This document shows positions 23,616 through 35,219 of a DNA stretch of 64,000 nucleotides, in pieces. The stretch comes from Paramoeba atlantica. Its lineage: Eukaryota > Discosea. Made by a program: the position numbers and the translations under genes. Under the pieces are notes generated by a model. It saw nothing but the letters and a program-made list of their open reading frames with translations. It made no database searches and had not been told where the DNA came from. The stretch is taken from positions 124,001 to 188,000 of the forward strand of contig CDRNVI010000178.1 of NCBI GenBank assembly GCA_977017575.1. The letters are read 5' to 3'. The number at the start of each line of letters is the position of its first letter. The first letter of the stretch is position 1.

Positions 23616-23625
23616 CTTAGATTTT

Positions 23626-23762
23626 AGCTTTAGTTTCAGTTCCTCAACCACTTGATAATAATGTAGCTAAGAAAGTTTGTATCAAAACTTGATTCTTATT
23701 TAAGTTATCCTTTTTCCAACTTACTTTTCAACTTTCTAAGGTTATCTTCAATCCTCTCCCAC
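23626..23762. other. Short unassigned spacer
   Basis: AT-rich sequence between the pogo-like transposon and the next gypsy LTR; nothing recognised. Confidence 0.4.
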
Positions 23763-23970
23763 TGTTAGGTTGTGAGAGTGTTTCAACTCTTCTTATTGAA
23801 GATGCTTTTCAATTTGGTGTTGTTTTGTTATTTCTTTTATGTTTTCCTGATTAAGAAGTGTTTTGTTTTGCTTAAATTTGTGTTTCATCACAAATTTGAT
23901 TTGTATTGCTTTTGTTGTGCTTTAAACAGAAGTTGTAGAAAACATAGTAAATTTGTTCTCAAATGTTGAA
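23763..23970 (+). repeat. LTR-like block shared with 28192-28380
   Basis: Starts TGTTAGGTTGTGAGAGTG and matches the reverse complement of 28380 down to 28192 up to GAAAACATAGTAAATTT, about 80% identical. The shared TG start next to gag here, and after integrase there, fits 5' and 3' LTRs of related elements. The 3' limit is uncertain. Confidence 0.6.
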
Positions 23971-24039
23971 AACAGGAGTTTTTAGTATTATTACTTGTTT
24001 GAAGCAATTTCTGAAGATTCAAAGTTAAATCTTTAGAGA

Positions 24040-24876
24040 ATGGATTACTTTACTATGGGTGTTTCTAATATTATTACATTTTTGTTTCAAGATAATCTTG
24101 GTGCTGAGTGGCAAGAAAAAATTCATGTAGCTGCAAAGGATGTGAAACAAAAACCTTTTAAGAAAATCAAGCCATTTATGAATTGGCTTGAGATGTATTT
24201 AAAGGTATTGAATATAGAACTTGATTCAGTTGATGCAAAGAGTATTCTGTATCATGCTCTGATTTCAAAATATTGTGATGTTTTTGAAAGTAAGTTTAAA
24301 AATTTTAATCTTAACAAAACACCTTGGTGTTCTCTAGAAGAATATGACTTTCAAACAGAATTATTTTACAGTTTTGCAAATGTAAGTTCTGGATCTGGGG
24401 GCTTGAGGAAGTGTTATTATTGTGGAAAACATGGTTATGTTCAAAGCAATTGTCCATCTCAGAGATTGAAGAGTCCATCTGAGAAAATTTCATCTGAGAG
24501 AGTCCCATTTGAGAAAAGAGTGCCTTATGAGAAACAAACTTTATTACAGGAAGGAAAATGTTTTAACTGTCAGAAAACTGGACATATGATGAGAGATTGT
24601 TCTGAAAAGAAGTCAATGATTGATTTGGGGGGTGGAAACTCTCCAGTAAATTTATCAAATTATTTGAAAGAAAAATTTGATTCTGATTTGTTCTTGAGTA
24701 AGGTTGAACTTGCTTTTGAGAAATTTGATGGTAGTATTCCTATTTGTTCTCCAGCAATAATGATTTTGTGTTGTGACTATAAATTATGGAAAGGTTTGGA
24801 GGGTGAAGTTGGAATAGGTAAAACTAATTTGATAGGGATTGGGGGTAAATCATTTAATTTAATGAAATTTAAATAG
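24040..24876 (+). CDS. Gag polyprotein of the second-clade gypsy element
   Basis: A 278-residue open frame starting MDYFTMGVSNIITFLF. The N-terminal two thirds is helical and capsid-like. Two CX2CX4HX4C zinc knuckles follow: CYYCGKHGYVQSNC (about residues 125-138) and CFNCQKTGHMMRDC (about 174-187), separated by a Ser/Glu/Pro-rich linker. This double-knuckle layout is typical of gag, which packages RNA in the element's particle. The region after the second knuckle (from DLGGGNSPV) may lead toward protease. The frame ends shortly before the nested pogo-like element. It belongs to an element that is otherwise broken. Confidence 0.75.
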   Translation: MDYFTMGVSNIITFLFQDNLGAEWQEKIHVAAKDVKQKPFKKIKPFMNWLEMYLKVLNIELDSVDAKSILYHALISKYCDVFESKFKNFNLNKTPWCSLEEYDFQTELFYSFANVSSGSGGLRKCYYCGKHGYVQSNCPSQRLKSPSEKISSERVPFEKRVPYEKQTLLQEGKCFNCQKTGHMMRDCSEKKSMIDLGGGNSPVNLSNYLKEKFDSDLFLSKVELAFEKFDGSIPICSPAIMILCCDYKLWKGLEGEVGIGKTNLIGIGGKSFNLMKFK

Positions 24877-24952
24877 GTTTATGGGTATACTCTTATCTAT
24901 TAAGTGAAAATTAAAATCTGGAGGAATGTTATATTGGGTGGAAATCAAATTG

Positions 24953-26222
24953 TACTCAAGGCAATGGGCTAAATTTAGCACCAGTGGGCCATTATTTGCC
25001 TTCACTTTTTATTGCCATTTTGTTTTTGGATTCATGAATGAATTTAAAAGAAATGTGAAAGTTTATTCTTCAAGGTCCATTGAAAGTAGCCAATTTGTTG
25101 CTTCTTTTATGAGAGAATCAGAAGGAACTCTAAAAGTCAGGGAAGAATCACATGTGGCTGTGCATTTTTCAGGCCTTTCTCCCCATGTTTCTTTCACATT
25201 TTTGGACCCAGACTTTGCAGTGAAAATCGGTTTTTCACTGTGACCCATTTTTAAAAAAGCTTCAAGCAAGCCATACATTCAGGTGAAGTGAGGACTCGAA
25301 CTTGCTTTGTTCTAAAAATTATCTTTCCTCCAGCTTCTTTTCTTTGTTCTTTTTCTTCTTCCAACTTCTTCTTCTTCTCATCTCTTTCCTTTACTGCCTC
25401 CTTGATAGCATTGATTTTCTTTTGCTTTTCTTGATCTTGTTCTTGGACTTGAAACTTTTTAACTTCTGCAATCATTTTCAACAGCTCCAATGGAAAAAGA
25501 CTGACTTGTTTCCAGGAATTTTCAACCACATGACTCATATTCTCTTTTTTCAACACTTGAGCAACAAAGCAGGTGATATCACAACTTTTGACCACAAGTG
25601 AGAAGGCAACATAAGATTGCAAATCTTGATCCAAATTAATTTTGAATTGTTGATTGACTGACCAGTCATTTGGTTGCAGAATGCTCATTGTGTAGGAAGG
25701 AAGACAGACATGTGAACTTTTCGAATGTTCATGACACTCTGCTGGAGTGTACAGTTGACAGTTTGACAACTTACAAGAGGCAGATTGGGCTTATTGGAAA
25801 ATTTTTGCATCCACTCAGTGACCTCTGTTCTGGTGAATTGGGTGTCTGTAGAACTTTTGACTGAGAGCATAAAAATTTCCAAATCTTGTTGATTTTTTTT
25901 CAAAAGATATCATGGTTTTCCAGGACTGAGAGGCCCCCTCTGATGAAACCTTTGCAGTGTGCCATGATTGACTTGAAACTGAGTTGCTACTGCTCTTCAT
26001 GAATCCCCAGTTTTTTGCTTGTAAGCAATTGCTGCAGCTAACTGGTTTGTTTTTCCCATTTTTTATCTTTCAATAAACCTTTACAAAAGAGAATTGATGT
26101 TTATTCTTCTCTATTTCATTGAAAAGGGGAAAGAAAATGGAAAGAAAGGTGGGGTGACTGAACAAGAATTTTTCAAGAAAAGTGGCAGCAAATAATGGTC
26201 CACTGGTGCTAGATTTAGCCTG
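24953..26222 (-). mobile_element. pogo-like DNA transposon, internally deleted
   Basis: Inverted ends: GGCTAAATTTAGCACCAGTG at about 24968 and its inverted counterpart CACTGGTGCTAGATTTAGCC at about 26198-26217. On the minus strand are a helix-turn-helix psq-like start (AAAIAYKQKTG then TQFQVNHGTLQRF, about 25930-26055) and the C-terminal end of a DDE transposase with LPSYTMSILQPNDWSVNQQF (about 25650-25715). The central catalytic part is missing, so the element could only move with help. A Glu/Lys-rich coiled-coil tail lies at 25330-25450. It sits between gag and RT of the gypsy element. Confidence 0.7.
25157..25236 (+). repeat. 80-bp segment shared with the gypsy leader at 41047
   Basis: GCCTTTCTCCCCATGTTTCT and flanking bases, 80 in all, match 41047-41126 in the leader of the chromodomain gypsy element. 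Most differences are CpG transitions (for example GCGTTTTTC against GCATTTTTC). The match lies between the left inverted end and the transposase end of this pogo-like element. Confidence 0.8.
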
Positions 26223-27271
26223 TCGCCCTCAATCAAGATGATACTAAGAAATTAAGAATCTCAGTTGAAGGTGTTCATTCAGTTTTTTCCTTTTGAAAAA
26301 TAAGTTCCTTTAGGGATAATCATGTTTGATGTGAAGAGGAGGAAGTTTCTATAGATGAGATCCAGTGGGAGAAAAAGAAGGTTGATATACTTCTTCAGAG
26401 TGTTGAAAGTGCTTTGGATGTGAATGCTAAGCTTCCAACAAGCAGTTTTTGTAATTTGATTAATTCAGAATTTCAAGTTGTTCTTAGAGATTCTGATCCT
26501 GTGTATACTCAACAATATCTGATTCCCTGGAATATTCAGCCTGCAGTTTGCCAGAGAATCAAAGAATGGGTGGACAATGGTTAGGTTAAGAAGTGAAATA
26601 AGAATTCAAAAAATGTTTGGAATTCTTCTCTCCTGGCAGTGCCAAAACAATCTAATGGTGTGAATGAGGCTGATGATATAAGATTGTGTATTGATTTGTG
26701 AAAAGTTAATTCAAAGTCAAAGGAACCAATTTATACTTTGCTAACACCTGTTGAAAAGTTTAAAACAGTTGGTGATGCAAAATTTTTCACTGAAATTGAT
26801 TTGTTTAGTGCTTACCACCTTATTAAAGTGGAGGAAGATAGTCAACCTCTGCTTGGTTTTGTTGATCCTTAAGGAATTCAGTATGTTTGGATGAGATTAC
26901 CTTTTGGTCCCAAAGGTGCAGTTACCCATTTTCAGGCTTAAGGTGAGAGAATGATTTTAGGAATTGAAGATGTGATTTCTTACTTGAATAATTTTTTAGT
27001 TGCCTCTCAAATGTTCAAATCTCACTGTGAAAGTGTAAAAAGGGTAATTGAAGCATTGACAGAGGTGGGTTTTCCAATCAATCATAAAAAATGTAAGTTT
27101 CTGATGAAAAAATTGAAATTTATGAGTCATTTAATTGATGGTAATTCTTGCTTGATTGACAGTCACAAGATTAAAGTGGCTGCCAAGATTGCTTGTCCAG
27201 TTACTAGGAAACAAGTGGAACAAATGTTGAGTTTTTTCAATTTTTTGAGAGACTTTATTTCAAATGAGTTG

Positions 27272-27690
27272 ACACCTGTAGTTTAGTCATAAATTCAACT
27301 ATGTTCAACCCCAGGGGGGTGAGTTCAAATCCCAGTTTTTTAATATTTTAGAAAATTTTTCTGGTGCTGTAGAGTGATTTGATTGGAGTGAGGAGCTTTT
27401 GAAAAAGTGTGAAAATCAGAACAGGTTACATTTCAGCTCTGTTTGTTAAAAAGTTGAGGATAAATTCCTTTGGAAAGAACTTTGGATTATTCTTTCTTTT
27501 GATGTACATTCTCCTGCCTGAACTTGCAGAAGTTCTAAAGTTCAGCATAAAGACTAACTAAACTAAACTGAAGTTTAAAACTTCACCTCTCATTAGAGGT
27601 TAAAAACAAATATAATTTAATATAATTCAAATGACTTAAATTAAAAACTACTAATTGAATAAAGTTTGCCTCAAAAAGAAAAAAAAAAAG
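27272..27690 (+). repeat. SINE family 2, full-length copy
   Basis: The A box TAGTTTAGTCAT is at about 27279 and the B box GAGTTCAAATCCC at 27321-27333, close to the consensus GGTTCGAATCC. The shared core follows, then an A-rich end at 27690. It abuts the gypsy RT remnant. I could not find a clear target duplication. Confidence 0.8.
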
Positions 27691-28190
27691 ACTTTAAACA
27701 GATTATTGCCATGTTGTTGTAATGTTGCATTTTGTTGCAAGACAAAGTGGCAAGCAGTTCATACATCATCACAAGGAGACAACAAGCCAATAGAATGAGA
27801 AAAACTTTAAAAGAAAGGTTTCAATCCATTTTAGTCATTTAGACAATTCATTCTTCTGCTAGCCACATCATTTCACTTGATCAGTACATCAAAAACCCTG
27901 ACAATTTCTCAAGAAGATATAGTAGATTTTCTTAAAAACATTGTTGCTTAACCTGATGCTGAGAAGGGGGTTATTATAATTGAGAATGAGGATGAGGCTT
28001 CCTTGGACTTGAACAAACCTCAGTTCTCATCTGATCCAATTTCTGGAAGCAAATGGTCAATAACTATTCACAACACCAAAACTGCTTGAAAAATCCTAGA
28101 TGGGATGAATTTCCAGTGTAAGTGGGAGTATAGAGTGGTGCATCTCTACTACTAATCCAAACAGAACAAAGAAATGGATCAGTTTAAATT
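27691..28190 (+). other. Coding-like remnant of unknown origin
   Basis: A plus-strand frame is readable at about 27900-28090 with acidic, ordered-looking sequence (EDIVDFLKNIVA, IIIENEDEASLDLNKPQF, GSKWSITIHNTKTA). I recognise no domain. It may be the N-terminal region of a gag or an accessory frame of the neighbouring gypsy family. The rest is unassigned. Confidence 0.3.
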
Positions 28191-28191
28191 T

Positions 28192-28380
28192 CTTAAATTT
28201 ACTATGTTTTCTACAACTTCTGCTCAAAGTACAATAAAAGCAATACAAACCAAATTCATGATGAAACACAAATTTGGACAAAACAAAATGCTCTCTAATC
28301 AGAAAAACACAGAGGAAACAACAAAACAACACCAAATCAAGAAGCATCTTTGAGAGTCAAAACACTCTCACAACTTGACA
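28192..28380 (-). repeat. 3' LTR-like block
   Basis: Starts TGTCAAGTTGTGAGAGTG (minus strand from 28380) and matches 23763-23970. Directly upstream in element sense lies C/G-rich CCCCCCACAAG, which reads as a short polypurine tract CTTGTGGGGGG, as expected before a 3' LTR. Confidence 0.6.
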
Positions 28381-30500
28381 CCCCCCACAAGTGTACATTT
28401 CCACTGAAAATTACATGACAAAACAAAAAATCACAACAAAAAAACAAAAATAAAACTTCCAACAACCACTTACAACAACATCACAGAACAGAAATAATCA
28501 CTTCTTTTGATAAAAGTTATATTTCTTACTCTTTGAAGCCTCTAGATAATATTTTCAAATCAAATCATCAGCAAAAAAGTCAGTTGCAGAAATCCACAAC
28601 TTTTCATCAAACCCTTTCCATTTAACTTGATATTCTTTCTTGCTAACATTACCACAATCTTCCAAAATTTTCTCAACTTTATAAAGTTCATCAACTTTAA
28701 CTTCAGCTTTTACCACTTTCAATCAAGAAATTGAAACCTTGTTAGCATAGGGAGTCTCTATCAAATAAATCAAATTATAACCCTTAGTCTTTGAATCATA
28801 ACTTTTAATTTTAAAAGATCCTTCCCATTCCTGTTGCCATTTCATCTCTTTCATGTATACTTTTTTCATCACAGTTGTTCCAACTTTCAAAGGTTTGTCT
28901 TTGAGAATTTTCTTTTCCTTTCTCTTAGAATTCTTTAACTTACAATTTAACTTTCCTGAAGCAGCAGAAAGTCTTGCAAGGGCTGGATAAACCATATGAA
29001 TCAAATTTCAATTCCTTTCAAGTAAATTGTTCTGGAGTCATGACTTTCAGTTCAATCTTTTTATAATTCCTCACTTGATTCACTTTTCAACTGAACATAC
29101 AAGCAAATGGCATTGACTTGTGATGAGAAATATATCAATCATTCAGTAAAAGTTGAATCACAGGTAAAATTTTTACCTAATAAGTACCCTTACCATGCAT
29201 CATCTTTTTTAATATATTATTAACTTCCTTAACATACCTTTCAACCATACCATTTTAAGCTGGGAAATATTTCAGAACTTTTCTAGAATGAGCTTCAGTG
29301 AGTTCTTTAAACTTATTCATTGATTTGCTCATAAATGATGGATCTTGGTCACTTTGAATTTCCCAGGGAAACCCAAAATTACAAAACACTTCCAATAAAA
29401 CTTCAGCAACAGCTTCTAAAGATTTTGATTTCAATGGATGCAAAAATACAAAACAAGTCACACAATCAATGATAATAAGACCCACAGTAAAACCATTTAA
29501 TGTCTCAGGAAGACCACAAATAAAATCAATTGCTATCAAGTTCATCAGGAGAGTGACAGAAACTGAAGTCAATAGATGAAAACCAATCTTTCCAACATAA
29601 AAGTGAAGACACTCCATACAACCAACACAAACTTTTTCTACCATTTTTCATATATTTGACCAATAATACCTTGAGCAAAACAAATTGTTGAATGTTCCAA
29701 ACACTTCCATATGACTTTCATTATATTTGTTTTGAACTAAAGACAATTTGTTTTTATCAATGGGTTCACATTTATCAATCACAGAATTTAAAAATTCCTC
29801 AAGTCTCTCTTTTGTATACACTCCTGGTTCAGAATTACAATTGACATTTCTAACATCCAACCCAACCAAAGGTAACTCATACTCCACAGGAACTTCTTCT
29901 TTAACACAACAACAGGAAAGAAAATCAGGTAAAATATTCTCTATTTCTTTAATAAAGACAATGGTAAAATCATACTGAAGAAGAAAATCAAACCAGTCAA
30001 GTATTAGAAATAAAGTTGATGAATTCAAATATGTTAAAGCTTTGTAATCAGTTTCCACAACAAATTTTCTTCTCAAAAGATAATATTGAAATTTTTTAAA
30101 CAAGAAAACAATTGCTAATAGTTCCCTCTTAGGAGTAGAATAGTTTCACTGACCTGCTTGAAGAGTCTTCAAGCATAGCATAACATATTTCTTCAAACCA
30201 TTTTCAATTACTTGATACAAAACCACATTAACAGCTTTTTGTGACACATCACAAGCTACCTGAAATTCCAACTCCTAATCAAGTTGAGACAGAACAAGCA
30301 CATGTTCTACCACATATTTCAAATCTTGGAAAGCTTTCTCTTCAGCTTCCCCCCAAGGAAAAGTAATTTTTCTCAATTTTCTTAACTTCTCCAATGGGGA
30401 TGCTATTGAAGCAAAATTTGAAATTCATCTTTCTTTCCAGAGAAGGTCCACTGGAGTTTCAACTTTCCCACAAGAGACTCAGCCATAGAGAGCTCATTAA
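28192..30500 (-). mobile_element. Ty3/gypsy element 3' half (RNase H, integrase, 3' LTR)
   Basis: Reading minus: RNase H at about 29850-30480 (FVVETDYKALTYLNSS and an LPDFLSC ending); integrase zinc-finger remnant and core at about 29255-29650 (IAIDFICGLPET, then IQSDQDPSFMSKSM); the integrase C-terminal WEGSFKIKSYD region at about 28740-29000; and an LTR at 28380-28192. It belongs to the clade of the elements at 23.8 and 37.2 kb. RT and gag are absent: at about 30500 the sequence switches to a copia element in the opposite orientation. Broken, several interruptions. Confidence 0.8.
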
Positions 30501-33420
30501 ATTCTTAATCCAAACAAATCCATGAACAACATAGCCACACAAACATAATTTGGTACAGAGAATTTACAGACTGATTTATTGATAAGAGAATAGCAATCAA
30601 AAATGGAACAAAGGATTGATGAATTTGGGGCTTTGTTGTGCTTAACAGATGACTTCAACACAGGTGTGGAAGCTGAGGTAATAAGAAACAGAAAGTGTGT
30701 TTATGAGTTTATTCTAAACTCAACTGAAGGGAATGCCTTCTCTATTGTCAATAATAAGAAGAATGTTCAAGGCAATTCTAAAAAGGTGTGGACTGTTTTA
30801 AAAACAAAATAAGAACACAAAGGTGCTGCTGAGGCTCAGTTATGGATTGTTAAGTTTAATTCCTTGTGGTATGAACCAGGTATAAGTGCCACTGATTTTA
30901 TTAACAAAATTGATTCAGTTCTGATCCAAGTCCAAAAACATGATGGTGTGATTGAAAATTCAACAATCATACACAAGATCCAGGCAACATTTCTCCAACA
31001 TCAAAACTACAAAGCAACAATTTCAATATCCATGACTACTCCAAACCTGCCATATAGTGAATTGAGAAAATCACTTTTGAATGTTGATTCAGTCTTGAAA
31101 TCCTCCCTGGTGCTCAAACATTCATACCAACCTCAGATTGATCCATCCCAAGAGTCAAGAGAAGAGGAGATTGCTTGTTGCGCATCAAGAAGATTCCCAT
31201 ATAACTGCTTCCATTGTGGAAGGTTTAACCATTGAAAATCTGAATGCTGGTCTTGACATCTTCCTCAAAACCCTAGAGCAAAAGCTGCTGAGGAGATGTT
31301 TCTTGCTTTTCAAAACCAATCCACATGTTGAGCAACTGGTGATGAGCAATACCAACTTTTACTTCAAATAAGTGAAATTTTGAATAAAATGACCAAACCC
31401 TATCCTCCTTTGATAGTTGATTCTGGCTCCTTTCCCTCAATTGTTCCTCCACACCCAAATCTCTCAGATGTTTGCAAAATTCCTTTAAAGAATGCCATTC
31501 AAGCTAATGGTTCTTTGTTGCACATTGATGTGAAAGCAAAATGTGATGTATTTCCTTTTTGCCTAAATTTGGAAGTATTTGTATCTCCTAATGTGAACAA
31601 ACCTTTGCTTTCTGTTTCTCAATGTTGCCAAGATTTGAAGCTTTCTGCAATTCTGAACTGGAAAGGGGTTTGATTTGTCCAAGAAGAAATTTCTTTTGTT
31701 GAAAACAAGATTGTAGGATGTGGTACCTTACAAAACAGAAGTTATATTTTTGATCCAGCAAATGTCCTTGGAGAAAATGGTCAAAATCAAATTCCAGAAG
31801 AGAAACACCAAGCCCATTGGAGTGAAATCCAAGAATCGATTGAATCTAAGTTGAATATGAAATCTTGAACCAAGAAACAGGCTCCCTTCATGTTTGATTG
31901 ATCATTGGAAAATGAAGAGAATACCTGGCACAACCATTGTGGACATTTCTCTAATACCTTGACAACTTTGAAATCTAATGCTGTAATTGAAGCCCCTGAA
32001 CTTATTTTCCCAACCAAAAGAAAATCCTGTCTTGCATATATTGCTAGTAAATTGAAACAATGTCCTTACAACCAAAGAATTGAGAAAACTGAGTGGTTAC
32101 CTGGTGAATCACTTTGTATTGATCATTAGATGATAGAGATTCCCTCTCTTGGAGGTGCAAGATATGAATTTAATGTTTATGATGAAGGCTCTGAGAAAAT
32201 TCTTGGTCTCAGCTCAAAGGACTGAAAATCTGCAGAAAACCAACTTGCTCAAATTGTTAAAACTGTGGAATGACAAACTGGGAACAGAATAAAAAGAATT
32301 GTTTGTGATAATGCAAGCAAATTTGTGGGCAAAAACTCTGACTTAGGAAAGCTAATCAAAGAAACTGGAATTCAGCTCATTTTTTCTGATGACTACACTT
32401 CAAATGAGAATTTGAAAGCTGAGAATGCACATAAAATGAGAAGTAAGATTGCTCAAATGATTTGAATTTATACTCAACTCCCAAAATCCTTTTGGGCAGA
32501 AGCAAGTCAGATGATGAAAATTATTAAAGGTATAATCCTGACCAAAGAACAAAACCAAACACCTGATAAAAAATTTTATGGAAGAAAATCTGATATTCAA
32601 ATCCTCCATGCTATGGTTTTGCTTGGGTCCCCAAAGAGTTAAGAAAGAAACAAGACATTTGAAGTTGCCCTGGAATTTACCTTGGACCTGGCTTGCCTAC
32701 ACAAGAACATTGACTGTGGGACCCATTAACAAAAACAGTTTTTCAAGCAAGTACTATTCTATTTGATCAAGTCTAGTGATGAAGAACTGATTGATAACTT
32801 CTTTGATATGAACACAGTGTATGGTACAACTGAAATTTTTAATGTTAATCCAATGCCAAAACATAAAATGATTATTAGTAGAAATAAATCAGATTCAAAG
32901 TATCCTTGTGTATCTATTACTTGGGGGGATAATGAAGTTGATGTATAGACTGTTTTGAATATGAGGTGTTATCTTACTTTTATGAACAAAGAGGTGTTTA
33001 ACAAAATTGATGGTGAGAAATTTCCTTTCAAAAAGAGGGTGGTGGACTTCAATGAGCAAGATTCAAAGGAAGTGGTTCTCAATGCTGCAAAGTTTGTTCC
33101 AGCAAAAACTATGAATGGGAGTGCTAAGTTAATGGTTTGGTGCTGTTTTGTCCTGCTGGAAAATCGAATTTTGATGTCACTATGAGATGCTCAGAGGCTG
33201 GGGATCCATCTTGAAGGAATTTCTATTACTTTCTGCCATCAGAAAGAAGATTTTATTGAAGCTGATTAATCATTATCTGAGAAGATTGAGGGTCCTACTG
33301 GTGAAGAAACTCATTCAGAAGAGATGATTCAAAAAATTCAGGATGTTGTTGCTCTAGAGCTTGAGGAAAACTAGAAGTTACCTGTGAATACCAAATGTTC
33401 TCTTGTCAACTTGTTGTTTA
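30500..33420 (+). mobile_element. Ty1/copia element remnant (gag, protease, integrase)
   Basis: In order: gag starting MEQRIDEFGALLCL near 30603, with a UBN2-like helical region to about 31130 and a zinc-knuckle start FHCGRFNH near 31210; protease motif LIVDSGSFPSIV near 31405; GAG-pre-integrase WHNHCGHFS near 31930; integrase core at about 32110-32560 (CDNASKFVGK, FWAEASQM); and the post-integrase linker near 32600-32760 (YLGPGLPT). The protease-integrase order before RT is diagnostic of copia. RT and RNase H are not recognisable. It is a different family from copia A/B and is broken, with roughly eight to ten interruptions. A LINE follows. Confidence 0.8.
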
Positions 33421-33596
33421 AGATTTTTCTTTTTTTTTTTTTAATTTTAGACATCAGAGATGCCATTTATTGAAATGAAGTGTAATCTGGACACCCAAGA
33501 ATACACTTAAATTAAATTATTATAATCAAGTAGGATCAACCCACTTCAGTGCCAACTTAGTGGCCAAAAGCTCTAATGTTTCTTTTTATTTCTCAT

Positions 33597-34427
33597 TCAA
33601 ATCTCTTTCAAAATTCTTTTCTTCTCAACAGCCTTAATAGGCCTAATAATCTTCCTTACAATGGAAGGTCTCATTGCACTCTTCAACCAATGGTTCCTTG
33701 CTTGCTCATACTCCTCTCTCCATTTCTGGTTTTCTTTTTCAACAAAACTTTCTAACATCTCTCCAGGTGCAGCTCTTTCTGGAAACCACTTGACAATATC
33801 ATCTGAAATGAACACAGGAGAAATCATCACCCCATCCAGTGCAGCTTGTACTGGGAAGTAAACATTATTAGTTGTAATCACCTTGTCCTTAAACCTCCTC
33901 TTAAACTGAACTTTCTTCACAGGGAAGCTCCAATCCAAATCCAATGGTTCCATCACCCACTTCCACAGCTTGGAATTCTCAATAATCCATTCCTCACTGG
34001 TTGTTGCTAGTTGTTTCGATCTTGGATCCCAGTTCCTATCAAACACAGCTTCCATCCCATCCTCTTCCAAGTGACTTGCTGCTGTTGCAATCGCATCTGA
34101 CCTCTTGTTGAATTCGCGATACACATGAGTGTACTTCACTTTAGCAAATTTACTCTCAGCAATATTTCTGATCTTAGATAGGATCTCATTGAGCTCAAAG
34201 TTATCAATCGGTTTCGTCTTAGGTGCTGCCTCAGTCAGAATTTTACAATCTCCCACCATCTCTACATGTTGCCCAAAGCCAATAACTTGTTGTAGACCAG
34301 CTAAGCATCCTGAAAACTCACCCAAGTTATTTGAGCCTAGTGGGATTGTTTCAAATCCACCTCCAACCTCCAAACCTTCTCTTTTACCTTTGGGGGGAGC
34401 CTTTCTTATAGTTTGTTTGGGGATCAT
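33597..34427 (-). pseudogene. LINE RNase H domain with long C-terminal extension (copy L1)
   Basis: RNase H cleaves the RNA strand of RNA-DNA hybrids during element replication. Seen here are NNLGEF (Glu), GDCKIL (Asp) and NKRSDAIA (Asp). The first Asp motif (YDGSG in copies L2 and L3) lies in a region lacking here, since about 80 bp present in L2/L3 between KGKRE and LEVGGG are missing. About 150 residues follow the domain, with KRRFKDKVITTNNVYFPVQA conserved in all three copies, of unknown role. Confidence 0.75.
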
Positions 34428-34505
34428 CTTGTTTGTCTTAGCAATTTCATCAAAAATTTTAACAGCAAAGCTTGGGGACTTCGATCCTTCTGCACATACA
34501 GTGAT

Positions 34506-35219
34506 TCACAAGCTCAATAGGGCTGCACTCACTGCAGATGCTTCAGCCTTCTTTAGATACTGGTTCGTAAATCCACACACAAAGTCAGCACTCTCCCACC
34601 CAGGAATCTTTAAAACAAAGCATCTCCTCCCAATAGTTTTCAAAATTGCCTTAGCTTTCAGACATTCTTCAAGAAGGTGCACCCTTGACTCTTTGGCTTT
34701 CCTACACAGCCAACAAAGTGGACTCACAGATATAAAATAGGCAATCTTATCCACAGTTGGAAGACCCCTCAAAAAGAATTTCAAAAGGTTCCGCTTAATC
34801 TGGGGTCTTTGTGGAAGAGACAAATTATAGATCACACATTTCAAGCACCCATCCCCCACATAGAAATTCTCCACTCCCACAGAAATGTTCCGAGAGAGGA
34901 GAGAGAAGGATCTCTTGGTTTTGGAGCCCATCCTCACTTGTTCTGAGATAGCGCCACTAGCTTCCAAAGCATCAATCCTCATGGCCCCAATGGACAATGG
35001 ATTCCTATAATGATCTTGGAGAGGTTTCCTCAATATCAGCAGAGCCCAGTTAAACAGAATAGGGTGTCTAACTTGAGGTTTTTCAAAGAAGGGGGGACAA
35101 AGGGAGGTCATTACACAGGACTTTAGATTTGTATATGCACCTAAGGCTGAATGAATGGCCTTCCACATCTTCGAGGAGACAGCTTTCGAGATAAGCTTAA
35201 ATCTTGCCAAATAACCCAC
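34506..35219 (-). pseudogene. LINE reverse transcriptase, C-terminal part with zinc finger
   Basis: A 237-residue open frame whose C-terminal third holds the finger CWLCRKAKESRVHLLEEC (about residues 180-197). In fungal and plant LINEs this finger follows the RT thumb. Upstream remnants to about 35475 (LPCALSFLESDIASK) are in another frame. The catalytic RT core (YxDD) is not present because the copy is 5'-truncated. A frameshift separates it from the RNase H frame that starts at 34427. Confidence 0.75.

Larger units (their letters stand above)
21300..23625 (-). mobile_element. pogo/Fot1-like DNA transposon with about 100-bp inverted ends
   Basis: Inverted repeats of about 100 bp bound it: TATCAAGCCCATGGGACTTA... 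at about 21309-21404 and its inverted counterpart at about 23515-23610. Between them lies a minus-strand DDE transposase (see separate entry) carrying a SINE. Length without the SINE is about 2.0 kb, usual for pogo-like elements. The left end follows ...CTGTA in element X gene G2, compatible with TA target use. The right flank does not resume the same X sequence, so the locus was rearranged or the right end is misplaced. Confidence 0.7.
23763..27280 (+). mobile_element. Ty3/gypsy element of a second clade (LTR, gag, RT), with a nested pogo-like element
   Basis: Parts in order: a short LTR-like block (23763-23970); gag (24040-24876) with two zinc knuckles; then, beyond the nested DNA transposon at about 24953-26222, reverse transcriptase at about 26560-27280 with DIRLCIDL, LPFGPKGAVTHFQ and a thumb region FFNFLRDFI. 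The FGPKGAxTHFQ style matches the element at 37.2-39.0 kb and differs from the chromodomain family. RNase H and integrase are absent. A SINE marks its right limit at 27272. It is broken, with perhaps five to eight interruptions. Confidence 0.75.
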
